Of a stretch of DNA of 36,389 nucleotides, positions 25,177 through 33,486 are shown piece by piece. Each line of letters begins with the position of its first letter. Within the stretch, counting starts at the first letter, position 1. The position numbers and the translations under genes were made by a program. The DNA is taken from assembly GCA_028820215.1 (NCBI GenBank), contig JAPPKD010000003.1, positions 1-36,389 on the forward strand, in the 5' to 3' direction. The notes under the pieces were generated by a model, which was given only the letters and a program-made list of their open reading frames with translations, had not been told where the DNA came from and did not search any database. The DNA comes from Spirochaetaceae bacterium. GTDB taxonomy: Bacteria > Spirochaetota > Spirochaetia > SZUA-6 > Bin103.

Positions 25177-26360
25177 TGCAGCACCCTCCGCCGCAGGACG
25201 AGCCAGCCGGCCGCGAAGAAGGCCGCCGCCCAGGCGAGAGAAAGTCCCAGGTGGCCGGCGGCATCACGCCAGCCGGCGCCGTGCGCGGTCACGTTCACCA
25301 GCGCCTCCACGAGCGCGAACGTCGGCAGCACCCGGACCCACGGCGAGGCGCTGCCCGGAAACAGGACCGCCACCGCCGGGATCATCATCGGCACCATGAA
25401 CACCACGCCGCCCATCAGGTTGGCCATCATGTCGCGGCCGATGCAGCCGGCGATCATCGCCGCGCCCGACACCATCGCCGCGCCGGCGATCATCAGCGCC
25501 AGGAGCAGCAGCGGCTGCGTGGCCAGGAGGCCGATGGCGGCCAGCAACACCACGCTCTGAGCGAGCCCCAGCGCCATGCCCGTCAACCCCTTGGCGGCCA
25601 GCAGATCGCCGACCGTGGCCGGCGTGACCAGGACGGCCGTGGCGGTGCCGCCCTGCAGCTCGCGGGAGATCAGCGACGACATGCCGAGCAGCTCCATGAT
25701 CAGTACCATGACCACGATGATCGGCCGGAACAGCTCGCGCGCGGTCACCTGCGAGCCGACGCGGTCCTCGCCTACCACCGTGTACAGCTCCTGCGGGTCC
25801 GGGAAGCTCACCGGCGGTGGCGAACCGGCCACTCCGTAGGCCAGCTCGCGAACCAGGGCGGACATGGCCGCCCGCAGCTCGGCCGGCACGCCGGAGTCCA
25901 CCAGCACCTCCACGGTGGCGCGCCGGCCCGCCTGCAGCGCGGGGAAGAACGCGTCCGGAAACGCCAGGCCGATCGGCAGGCGCACCGCGTCTGCGCCGCG
26001 CGGCACCCGTTCGCTTTCGCTCCCCGCGACGACGAGCGAGCCGGCCTCGTCACGCCACGCCTTGCGCTCGCCGGCGACCACCGCGCGCAGGTCGGCGGCA
26101 TCCGCGATGGGCACCACCTGGAGCCCCGCCCCGCCGCCCTCTCCGCCGGCCGCCTCCAGGACCGCCGCGTCGATGCCGCTGACGCCGACGGTGATCGACT
26201 CGTTCACCCGGTTCGGCAGCACCCAGAAGATCACGATCAGGAACACCAGGCTGAGCGCGGTCAGGAACAGCCACAGCCGGTCGCGGACGTACTCGCGGGC
26301 ATCCTTGGCGATGATGGCGCCGACGATCGCCGGCCGACTTACCGTGCGCGCCTGGTACAC
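25173..26360 (-). CDS. ABC-2 type transporter permease (first subunit)
   Basis: 395 residues from a GTG at 26358-26360, 8 bp after the ATPase stop. Starts with a cytoplasmic segment (IAKDAREYVRDRLWLFLTALS) into helix 1, then a long extracytoplasmic domain (about 50-190), then six helices; ISRELQGGTATAVLVTPAT is the ABC-2 coupling motif. The two different permeases suggest a heterodimeric exporter. Confidence 0.9.
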   Translation of the reverse strand: MYQARTVSRPAIVGAIIAKDAREYVRDRLWLFLTALSLVFLIVIFWVLPNRVNESITVGVSGIDAAVLEAAGGEGGGAGLQVVPIADAADLRAVVAGERKAWRDEAGSLVVAGSESERVPRGADAVRLPIGLAFPDAFFPALQAGRRATVEVLVDSGVPAELRAAMSALVRELAYGVAGSPPPVSFPDPQELYTVVGEDRVGSQVTARELFRPIIVVMVLIMELLGMSSLISRELQGGTATAVLVTPATVGDLLAAKGLTGMALGLAQSVVLLAAIGLLATQPLLLLALMIAGAAMVSGAAMIAGCIGRDMMANLMGGVVFMVPMMIPAVAVLFPGSASPWVRVLPTFALVEALVNVTAHGAGWRDAAGHLGLSLAWAAAFFAAGWLVLRRRVLQ

Positions 26361-26368
26361 GACGCCGG

Positions 26369-27229
26369 TTACCCGTCGAGCTGCCGGCCGGTCATCTCGA
26401 TGAAGATCGCCTCCAGCGAGGCCTCTTCCGTGTGCACGGTGACCAGCTCCGGAGCGCTGAGTGCGGCGCGCAGCGCATCGTCCGCGCCGTCGGCGTCCAG
26501 GTCGACGCGGCGTTCGACCAGCTCGCCGTCCTGCCGCACCTGCACGCGCGCCGAGCGGGTGCCGTGGCGGAGCTTCAGCGACTCCGGCGTGTCGAGGGCG
26601 TACAGTGTGCCCTCGTTGATGAATGCCACGCGGTCGGACAGCTCGTCGGCCTCGTGCATGTCGTGCGTGGTCAGCAGGACCGCCGCGCCGCGCGCCGCCT
26701 CCTCCGTGATCAGGCGCCGGATCGCCGTCGAGGAGACGGGGTCCAGGCCGTCGGTGGGCTCGTCCAGGAACAGGACGTCGGGGGCGTTGACCAGCGCGCG
26801 GGCGACCATCAGCCGCTGGCGCATCCCCTTCGAGTACTTGCTGACGCGGTCGCGGGCGCGGTCGGCCAGCCCGACGCGGGACAGCAGCGCGCCGGTGTCC
26901 AGGCGCCTGATGCCGAACAGGCTGGCGAAGAAGCGCAGGTTCTCCTCGGCCGACATCGAGTCGTAGAGGTTCTTCTCCTCGAAGCAGACGCCGATACGCG
27001 CCTGCATGGCCGGATCGTCGGCGGTGACGTCCGTGCCCAGCACGCGGGCGGTGCCGGCCTGCGGGCGCATGCGGCCGATCAGGATCTTGATCGTCGTCGA
27101 CTTGCCGGCGCCGTTCGGTCCCAGGAAGCCGAGCACCTCTCCCGGAGCCACCTCGAAGCTGACGCCCCGTACGGCCTGCACGTCGCCGTAGGAGTACCTC
27201 AGGTCGCGAACCTCGATCGCTGCGCCCAT
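26369..27229 (-). CDS. ABC transporter ATP-binding protein of an ABC-2 exporter
   Basis: 286 residues from the ATG at 27227-27229, with GAGGAG 9 nt upstream; the longer frame to 27289 is not needed. Walker A GPNGAGKST at 37-45, signature YSKGMRQR near 135 (the KGM variant common in this class), Walker B VLFLDEPTDGLD near 155-166, H-loop LTTHD. A C-terminal domain of about 70 residues is typical of NatA/DrrA-type subunits. A GATACT box on the minus strand at 27281-27286 may be its -10, giving a leader of about 45 nt. First gene of the three-gene exporter operon. Confidence 0.92.
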   Translation of the reverse strand: MGAAIEVRDLRYSYGDVQAVRGVSFEVAPGEVLGFLGPNGAGKSTTIKILIGRMRPQAGTARVLGTDVTADDPAMQARIGVCFEEKNLYDSMSAEENLRFFASLFGIRRLDTGALLSRVGLADRARDRVSKYSKGMRQRLMVARALVNAPDVLFLDEPTDGLDPVSSTAIRRLITEEAARGAAVLLTTHDMHEADELSDRVAFINEGTLYALDTPESLKLRHGTRSARVQVRQDGELVERRVDLDADGADDALRAALSAPELVTVHTEEASLEAIFIEMTGRQLDG

Positions 27230-27291
27230 GTCACGCGACTCCTCGCCGGCGCTCGCCGTGCGGGCACCGTACCGGAGACGAGTATCCACCG

Positions 27292-27297
27292 TATGCT
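27292..27297 (+). promoter_or_regulatory. -10-like element TATGCT before the thioesterase gene
   Basis: TATGCT (4 of 6) ends 6 nt before the GTG at 27304, so +1 would fall on the start codon. No good -35 is visible. It shares the 74-bp gap with the divergent ABC-2 operon, whose candidate -10 is 27281-27286. Confidence 0.3.
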
Positions 27298-27303
27298 GTC
27301 GGC

Positions 27304-27729
27304 GTGGAACCCGTCACCGACCGGCCGACCTTCGATCCGCATTGCTTCTGTTGCGGGGAGTCCAACGCGCAGGGTCTGAAGCTGCGTTACCGCTATCCGC
27401 AGCCCGGAGAGGCCAGCACGTCGTTCACGATCCCCGACCACTTCACCGGCTGGAAGGACGTCGTGCACGGCGGCCTGCTGGCGATGGTGCTGGACGAGAC
27501 GATGGCGCACGCCTGCGCCAGCAAGGGGCTGAACGGCTTCACGGGCGAAATCTCCGTTCGCTTCCGGCAGCCGGTACGGGTCGGCACGGTGGTGGCGGCG
27601 GCCGGACGTATCCGGTCCGAGCGGCGCCGCGTGGTGACGACCGAGGCGCAGCTCACCGCCGGCGGCGCGACGATCGCCGAGGCGGAGGCGAGCTTCTTCG
27701 TGCCGCCCGAGTACGCAGCGCCGGAATAG
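27304..27729 (+). CDS. PaaI-like hotdog-fold thioesterase
   Basis: 141 residues from a GTG at 27304. Hotdog signature with VVHGGLLAMVLDETMAHA (His55-Gly-Gly, Asp64, Glu65) and the strand GEISVRFRQPVRVG. The N terminus has the cysteine cluster HCFCCGESNAQGLKL at 13-27, frequent in this subgroup. Such enzymes hydrolyse acyl-CoA thioesters; the acyl group is unknown. Monocistronic, convergent with ftsK. Confidence 0.88.
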   Translation: MEPVTDRPTFDPHCFCCGESNAQGLKLRYRYPQPGEASTSFTIPDHFTGWKDVVHGGLLAMVLDETMAHACASKGLNGFTGEISVRFRQPVRVGTVVAAAGRIRSERRRVVTTEAQLTAGGATIAEAEASFFVPPEYAAPE

Positions 27730-27747
27730 CGCCCCGAAAGCCCGCGC

Positions 27748-30012
27748 TCAGTCCGGGCGGCTGGGGACGTGCACGACCTCCCGCGCCTTGCTGCCCTGCG
27801 CTGGGCCGACGATGCCGCGTGCTTCCATCTCCTCGACCAGGCGGGCGGCCCGGTTGTAGCCGATCTTGAGCTTGCGCTGCAGGTAGGAGGCGGAAGCCTT
27901 GCCGGACGCCAGCACGATGTCGAGCGCCTGCTCCATCATCGGATCGTCCGAGCCATCGGCGACCGGCCCCTCCAGCTCCTCTTCTTCGAACAGCACGTCC
28001 TCGTCGATGTAGTCGGGCTGGCCCAGCGTACGGACGTGGTCGGCGACCGCCTCGACCTCCTCGTCGGACAGGTAGGCGCCCTGGATGCGGACCGGCGCCG
28101 GGTCCCACGCGGACGCGAACAGCAAGTCGCCGCGGCCGAGCAGCTTCTCCGCGCCGACGCCGTCGATGATGATGCGCGAGTCGAACTTGCTGGCCACCAT
28201 GAAGGCGATCCGGGACGGGATGTTGGCCTTGATCAGGCCGGTGATGACGTCGATCGACGGCCGCTGCGTGGCCAGCACGATGTGCATCCCGACCGCGCGC
28301 GCCATGGCCGCCAGGCGCGCCAGGGTCGACTCCAGCTCCTTGCCGGTGGTGGCCATCAGGTCGGCCAGCTCGTCGATGATGATGACGATGTAGGGCAGCT
28401 TCTCTCCCTTGTTCTGGCCGGCCTTGCGGTTGAACGAGGCGACGTCGCGCACGCCCACCTCGTCGAGCAGGGAGTAGCGCCGCTCCATCTCGAACAGGCA
28501 GTACTGCAGGGCCTGGAAGGCGCGCTTGGGTTCCGTGATGACCGGGGTCAGAAGGTGCGGGATGTCGTTGTAGAACTTGAGCTCGACGATCTTGGGGTCG
28601 ATCAGCAGCAGCCGGAGCTGCTCCGGCGTGCGCGCGCAGATCAGGGAGCAGATGATCGAGTTGACGCATACCGACTTGCCGGACCCCGTGGCGCCGGCGA
28701 TCAGCAGGTGCGGAGTCTGCGCCAGGTCCATGATCTCGCACTCGCCGGCGATTCCCTGCCCGAGGGCGATGGGCAGGCTGTTGGACTTGGAGCGGAAGTC
28801 CTTGTGCGCAAGCAGCGTGCGGAAGCCGACGATGGCGCGGGTCCGGTTCGGCACCTCGATGCCTACCGCGTGCTTGCCGGGGATCGGCGCGACGATGCGC
28901 ACGCGCGAGGCGGCGAGCTGCAGGGCGATGTTGTCGGCCAGATTGACGATGGAGGAGAGCTTCACGCCCGCGGCGGGCAGGATCTCGTACATCGTGATCG
29001 CCGGTCCGCGGCTGATGCCGGTGACCTTGGCGCTGATGCGGAACTCCTGCAGCGTCTCGGTGAGCACCTCGGCATGCTGCTCCGCTTCCGCCTGCAACTC
29101 CCGGTCGGGACGGTTGCGGTGCTCGTCCAGCAGCCGGTCGATCGGTACGTGATAGCCGCTGTTCGCCGGCGTGTCGCGGCCGCCGGTGCGGGGGCGGCGC
29201 GACGCGGCGGGGCGCGGTCGTACGCGGCGGGGTGCTTCTTCCCCTGCCGGCTCGGGAGGAGCCGGCGAAGGCGCCGGCGGCTCGTCGTCGGCGGGCTCTC
29301 CGGCCAGGATCGCCGCGAACGGCTCCCTGCTCTGCAGAATCGCCGACTCGTCGTAACCGTCGTCCTGACCGGACCGGTCGCCCTGGTCTGCCTGGTCGCC
29401 GGGTTCGGGGGAAAGTTCGCGCTCGGCCGCATGTTCCTCCGGCGTGCCTGGCGCCGCATCGGGCGGCGCCAGCAGGGCTGTCGGAACTCCCAGCCTGGGC
29501 GCGACACCGCTCAGCAGCACGACCGCCGCCGCGGCGGTGACGAGCAGGACCAGCAGCAGCAGCACGCTGGTTGGCCGGCCTAGGGCGTCGACGAGCGCGG
29601 CCGGCAGGGGCGGCGGGTCGGTCAGGGTCAGGATGTGGGTGAGGGACGCCACGATCGGGATGATGAGCGCCGCTACCGGCAACGCCACGTGCAGGGTCGG
29701 CACGCGCGCGTCGGCCGGCGCCCGGCCGACCGCATAGGCCACCACGTACAGGTAGACCGGTACCAGGATGGCCGCCCAGCCCAGGCTGCGTATCAGGAAC
29801 GCCCCCGGGGCGAGCAGCAGCGCCGCTCCGGGCTGCAGGCGTAGCTGCTCCCCCGAGAACGCCTGCAGAACCGTCGACAGGCTCAGCACGCTGGCCGCCA
29901 CCGCGGACGCGAGCGCGAGGACCCAGATCGGCCAGTCCGGCACCCGCTCCATCACGCCGGCGCGGTCCTGTGTCTTGACGGACTCCGGCGTCGGATCGCG
30001 CGTAGCCAACAC
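27748..30012 (-). CDS. ftsK: DNA translocase FtsK/SpoIIIE
   Basis: 754 residues from a GTG at 30010-30012 preceded by GGGGAGGGGAGGG; ATG 20 codons on is an alternative. Four or so N-terminal membrane helices (to about 175), a variable acidic Asp/Pro/Ala-rich linker (about 180-285), then the alpha and RecA-like beta domains with Walker A GATGSGKS near 440 and Walker B IVIIIDELADLM. The C-terminal gamma winged helix (about 685-754, ASASYLQRKLKIGYNRAARLVEEM) would read chromosome-orienting KOPS-like sites. It pumps the terminus region through the septum. Linker is short compared with E. coli FtsK. Confidence 0.96.
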   Translation of the reverse strand: MLATRDPTPESVKTQDRAGVMERVPDWPIWVLALASAVAASVLSLSTVLQAFSGEQLRLQPGAALLLAPGAFLIRSLGWAAILVPVYLYVVAYAVGRAPADARVPTLHVALPVAALIIPIVASLTHILTLTDPPPLPAALVDALGRPTSVLLLLVLLVTAAAAVVLLSGVAPRLGVPTALLAPPDAAPGTPEEHAAERELSPEPGDQADQGDRSGQDDGYDESAILQSREPFAAILAGEPADDEPPAPSPAPPEPAGEEAPRRVRPRPAASRRPRTGGRDTPANSGYHVPIDRLLDEHRNRPDRELQAEAEQHAEVLTETLQEFRISAKVTGISRGPAITMYEILPAAGVKLSSIVNLADNIALQLAASRVRIVAPIPGKHAVGIEVPNRTRAIVGFRTLLAHKDFRSKSNSLPIALGQGIAGECEIMDLAQTPHLLIAGATGSGKSVCVNSIICSLICARTPEQLRLLLIDPKIVELKFYNDIPHLLTPVITEPKRAFQALQYCLFEMERRYSLLDEVGVRDVASFNRKAGQNKGEKLPYIVIIIDELADLMATTGKELESTLARLAAMARAVGMHIVLATQRPSIDVITGLIKANIPSRIAFMVASKFDSRIIIDGVGAEKLLGRGDLLFASAWDPAPVRIQGAYLSDEEVEAVADHVRTLGQPDYIDEDVLFEEEELEGPVADGSDDPMMEQALDIVLASGKASASYLQRKLKIGYNRAARLVEEMEARGIVGPAQGSKAREVVHVPSRPD

Positions 30013-30031
30013 CCTCCCCTCCCCTGCTTAT

Positions 30032-30050
30032 CGGCAGGCCGGCGCTGCCG
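30032..30050 (-). other. Hairpin between uppP and ftsK
   Basis: CGGCAG (30032-30037) and CTGCCG (30045-30050) form a perfect 6-bp stem with a 7-nt loop, just upstream of the ftsK ribosome binding site and downstream of uppP on the same strand. No T-tract. It could terminate uppP weakly or affect ftsK expression; the rest of 30013-30104 shows nothing clear. Confidence 0.3.
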
Positions 30051-30104
30051 GCTGAGAAGGTCTGCGGCGCGTGGGGAACGGTCGATCGGTTCTCGTGGGA
30101 GATC

Positions 30105-30914
30105 TCAGATGGTGCGGCCCACGAGCAGGCCGAAGGCGCCCAGCGGCAGCAGGTAGACCGCGAACCAGGCCAGCCGGTCGCGGTGCAGCACCGCCAGCAG
30201 AGCGCGCAGGCAGAGCGCTCCGGTCACCAGCGCGGCCGCGAACCCGACCGCCAGAGACGTGGCGCCGGTCTCGCGGATCAGACCGCGGGCGTCGCCGAGG
30301 GTCAGCGCCAGCGCGCCCAGCACGGCCGGCACCGACACCAGGAATGCCAGCTCGCCGGCGCGGCGGCGGTTCATCCCCCCGATCAGACAGGCCGCCACGG
30401 TGATGCCCGCGCGCGAGATGCCGGGCAGCACGGCGACCCCCTGCGCGACGCCCACGGCGATGGCAAGCCAGAGCCCGGGCTCGCCGCCGTGCGGGGACTT
30501 CCGGCGCAGGCGGGTGGCAAGCAGGATCGCGGCGGTGGCGATGAACGCGACCGACACCACGGTGAGGGTACGGGCCCACGGCAGCAGGAAGCGGCTGACG
30601 GTCAGGCCGACCACCGCGGTAGCGGCGGTGGCGGCCACGACCGCGGCGAGCAGGCGCAGGTCTTCGCGGTCGGCCGCGGCAGCGCGGCCGGTTGCCAGGA
30701 GCGCGCCGGCGCGGAGCAGCGCGGCCAGCCGCCGGCGGAACCGCCAACAGATGACGACGAGCGTCGCGACGTGCAGTACCACGTCGAACAGCAGCGGCGG
30801 CTCGGCGATTCCCAGCCACGCACGCGCCACCACCAGGTGGCCGGAGCTCGAGATCGGCAGAAACTCGGTCGTCCCCTGCAGCAGCCCCAGCCCGAGCGCC
30901 TCGATGACGCTCAT
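30105..30914 (-). CDS. uppP: Undecaprenyl-diphosphatase
   Basis: 269 residues from the ATG at 30912-30914. The two BacA/UppP motifs are clear: LLQGTTEFLPISSSGHL at 10-26 and PGISRAG near 163. About eight membrane segments. It removes a phosphate from undecaprenyl pyrophosphate to recycle the lipid carrier of peptidoglycan synthesis. The start overlaps the rsmG stop (ATGA). The frame continues upstream through rsmG, but only this start fits the family. Confidence 0.96.
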   Translation of the reverse strand: MSVIEALGLGLLQGTTEFLPISSSGHLVVARAWLGIAEPPLLFDVVLHVATLVVICWRFRRRLAALLRAGALLATGRAAAADREDLRLLAAVVAATAATAVVGLTVSRFLLPWARTLTVVSVAFIATAAILLATRLRRKSPHGGEPGLWLAIAVGVAQGVAVLPGISRAGITVAACLIGGMNRRRAGELAFLVSVPAVLGALALTLGDARGLIRETGATSLAVGFAAALVTGALCLRALLAVLHRDRLAWFAVYLLPLGAFGLLVGRTI

Positions 30915-31525
30915 CGTCGCGCTGCCGCCTGTGCCAGTTCGACGGTCACCAGGTGGCGCTCCGCGCGCAGCCCCGGCACCTGCACGGGCTCCACCGATGT
31001 CCGGTATGGCAGCGTTCTCAGGGCCGCGTCGATCGCCGCACGGGTGCCGGCCCAGACCAGCAGCCGCGCGGCAAGCCGCTCGCCGGCGATGGTCGCCGCC
31101 AGCTCCGGCAAGGGGGAGACAGCGCGCGCGGTGACCAGATCGAAGCGCTCCCCGCCGGCGTGCTCGACCACGCGGGCGTTCTGCAGCCCCACGTGCGGGA
31201 CCACCGCGGAGAGGAACGCTCGGCGTTTTTCCGAGCGCTCGATCAGTGTGAAGGTCAGCCGCGGCAGGGCGATCGCCAGCGGAATGGCCGGGAGGCCGGC
31301 TCCGGACCCGAAGTCGGCCACCGCTGGTCCCAGCCGCCGCACGAGCGGTACCGCCGCAAGCGCATCCAGGACATGGTGGGTGACGATCTGCTCGCGGTCT
31401 GCCTTGACGAAGCCGTAGACCCGGTTCCAACGGTCAAGCTCGGCGACGTACGCGGCCAGCACGCCACCGTCGGCATCCAGGCCGAGTGCCCGCAGACCAG
31501 AGTTCAGGGTGTCTGTCCAGGTCAT
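30911..31525 (-). CDS. rsmG: 16S rRNA (guanine-N7)-methyltransferase RsmG
   Basis: 204 residues from the ATG at 31523-31525; an ATG 8 codons upstream (31549) is an alternative and neither has a strong ribosome binding site. GidB fold: YVAELDRWNRVYGFV, HHVLDAL, the SAM-binding DFGSGAGLPAIPLA at 71-84 and the following LIERSEKRRAFL. It methylates G527 of 16S rRNA. gidB usually sits with gidA or parAB; here it is with uppP and an ABC exporter. The stop overlaps the uppP start. Confidence 0.95.
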   Translation of the reverse strand: MTWTDTLNSGLRALGLDADGGVLAAYVAELDRWNRVYGFVKADREQIVTHHVLDALAAVPLVRRLGPAVADFGSGAGLPAIPLAIALPRLTFTLIERSEKRRAFLSAVVPHVGLQNARVVEHAGGERFDLVTARAVSPLPELAATIAGERLAARLLVWAGTRAAIDAALRTLPYRTSVEPVQVPGLRAERHLVTVELAQAAARR

Positions 31526-31571
31526 GGACCCCGGCTCATTTCGGCCCATGGGGGCGGCCGGACATTGGCGG

Positions 31572-33368
31572 TCAGCCGGCCACCCGCGCGTGTCGGCCGG
31601 GCGGCGGCATGGCCGCTCCGACTTGTGCTTCCACGAGCGAGCGATAGCGGCTTTCGGCAGCCAGCAGCTCGGCGGCGGTACCGGACTCGATGATGCGGCC
31701 GGCCTCCATCACGACCACGCGGTCGGCGCGCTCGATGGTGGAGCGGCGGTGGGCGATCACCAACGCGGTGCGGCCGGACAGGAGGCGCTGCATCGCCTCC
31801 TGGATCAGATCCTCGGTCTCGGCGTCGACCGACGAGGTGGCCTCGTCGAGAATCAGGATCGGCGCGTCCTTGAGCAGCGCGCGTGCGATCGCGATGCGCT
31901 GGCGCTGCCCGCCGGAGAGGCGCACGCCGCGGTCGCCGACCACCGTGTCCCAGCCGTCCGGAAGCGCGCCGATGAACTCCTCGGCGTTCGCGGCGCGGGC
32001 CGCGGCCCGCAGCTCGGCGTCGCCGGCATCGGGGCGCCCGAACAGGATGTTGTCGCGCACGCTGCCATGGAACAGGAACACCTCCTGGTTGACCACCGCC
32101 ACCTGCCGGCGCAGGAACGGCAGGTCCAGGGTGCGTACGTCGCGGCCGCCGACCAGCACACGGCCGGCGTCGGGGTCGTAGAAGCGCGGCACCAGGCGCG
32201 TGACCGTGGTCTTGCCGGAGCCCGTCGGTCCGGCCAGCGACACCACCTCGCCCGGCTCGATCGCCAGGCTGATCCGGTGCAGCACGGGCGTGCCCCGGTG
32301 GTAGGCGAATGTCACCCGGTCCAGCTCCACGGAACCGCGGAACGTGGCCGGCACGACCGCGTCCGGCGGACTTTCGATGTCCGGCTCGATCGCCAGCAGC
32401 TCGTCGATGCGCCGGTAGCTGGCCAGCGCGCGGTGCAGGACCTCGCCGATGTCGGCCAGCTTCAGGAACGGCTGGTAGATGAACGTCAGGTAGGCCAGGA
32501 ACAGGTACAGGTCGGCCACCTGCAGGCCGCCCCGCAGGGCGGTGGCGCCGCCGACGGCGACGGCCAGGACGACGCCGACGCCGCCGGTCATCTCCACGAT
32601 CGCGTTCGGCAGCATCGAGCGGTGCATGGCGCCGGTCATGTCGTCGCGATAGCGGTCTGCCAGCCGCGCCACGCGCCGCGCCTGCTCGGCCTCGCGGGTG
32701 AACGACTTGATCTCGCTCATTCCCTGCAGGCTGTCCTCCACCAGGGCCACCACTTGCGCGTAACGCTCGCGCACGCGGCGCCACGTTCCGCGGATGGTGC
32801 GGGTCACCAGCCAGGTCACCAGCGCCGCCACCGGCAGCGGGCTGAGTACCACCAGGGTGAGCATGGGGTCGATACTCAGCAGCACCACGATCATGGCCAC
32901 GGGGATGGCGACGGCCTGCGCCAGCTCGGGCACGCCGTGGGCGACGAAGTCCTCCAGCGATTCGACGTCGCTCACCGAGCGCGCGATCAGGGTGCCGGTA
33001 CGGTTGTCGGCAAAGAAGCGGTGGGAGAGTCGCTGCAGGTGACGGTAGACGCGTTGCAGCAGGTCGCTCAGCAGCGCGTAGGAGGCCTGATGGGAGGTCA
33101 GCCCGTACAGGTAGCGGGCGGCGCCGCGCAGCAGGAACGCGCCCACCATGGCCGCGATGACGACCGCCAGCGAGACGACGTCCGGCCCGGCGCCGCTTTC
33201 CGAACCGCCCGGTGCCCCGGTGATGGCGGCAATGAGGCGGCGGACGTACAGCGGCGGGATCAGCGTGGTGGCCGAGAACAGGAGGCCGCAGGACGCCGAC
33301 AGCCCGATGAGCAGCTTGTGGCCGCGGAACGCGTCGAGGACGCGCCCGGCCTGCTCGGTCTCAGCCAT
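31572..33368 (-). CDS. MsbA-like ABC exporter (fused membrane and ATPase domains)
   Basis: 598 residues from the ATG at 33366-33368; the 25-codon extension to 33443 is not supported. Six membrane helices in the first 320 residues, then the ATPase with Walker A GPTGSGKTT near 380, Q-loop VNQEVFLF, signature LSGGQRQR, Walker B ILILDEATSSVD and H-loop IAHRRST. A homodimeric type IV exporter is likely, since no second half-transporter lies beside it. MsbA homologues flip lipid A precursors or export drugs; either could apply. It precedes rsmG by 46 bp, possibly in one operon with uppP. Confidence 0.93.
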   Translation of the reverse strand: MAETEQAGRVLDAFRGHKLLIGLSASCGLLFSATTLIPPLYVRRLIAAITGAPGGSESGAGPDVVSLAVVIAAMVGAFLLRGAARYLYGLTSHQASYALLSDLLQRVYRHLQRLSHRFFADNRTGTLIARSVSDVESLEDFVAHGVPELAQAVAIPVAMIVVLLSIDPMLTLVVLSPLPVAALVTWLVTRTIRGTWRRVRERYAQVVALVEDSLQGMSEIKSFTREAEQARRVARLADRYRDDMTGAMHRSMLPNAIVEMTGGVGVVLAVAVGGATALRGGLQVADLYLFLAYLTFIYQPFLKLADIGEVLHRALASYRRIDELLAIEPDIESPPDAVVPATFRGSVELDRVTFAYHRGTPVLHRISLAIEPGEVVSLAGPTGSGKTTVTRLVPRFYDPDAGRVLVGGRDVRTLDLPFLRRQVAVVNQEVFLFHGSVRDNILFGRPDAGDAELRAAARAANAEEFIGALPDGWDTVVGDRGVRLSGGQRQRIAIARALLKDAPILILDEATSSVDAETEDLIQEAMQRLLSGRTALVIAHRRSTIERADRVVVMEAGRIIESGTAAELLAAESRYRSLVEAQVGAAMPPPGRHARVAG

Positions 33369-33444
33369 CGGTCGACAGCACCCGGACAGTCTATCCGGCG
33401 CGCGGATGTCGGGCGACGGCCTGGATGCGGACCTGCGCGGCACA

Positions 33445-33474
33445 CTGGCCCCGCGCCGTCCGTCCCACTACACT
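33445..33474 (+). promoter_or_regulatory. Candidate promoter of the Kef-type antiporter
   Basis: CTGGCC (33445-33450), an 18-bp spacer and TACACT (33469-33474), 12 nt before the ATG. The same CTGGCC-N18-TAYACT arrangement occurs before the HD-like gene (2521-2550). The -10 is reasonable (4 of 6); the -35 is weak. Confidence 0.3.
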
Positions 33475-33486
33475 TGCGCGCTTGAA

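Noticed and set aside
27769..29583. 604-codon plus-strand frame opposite ftsK
   Set aside because: Shadow; ftsK on the minus strand is complete.
31509..33485. 658-codon plus-strand frame opposite the MsbA-like exporter
   Set aside because: Shadow; the minus strand has all ABC exporter motifs in frame.
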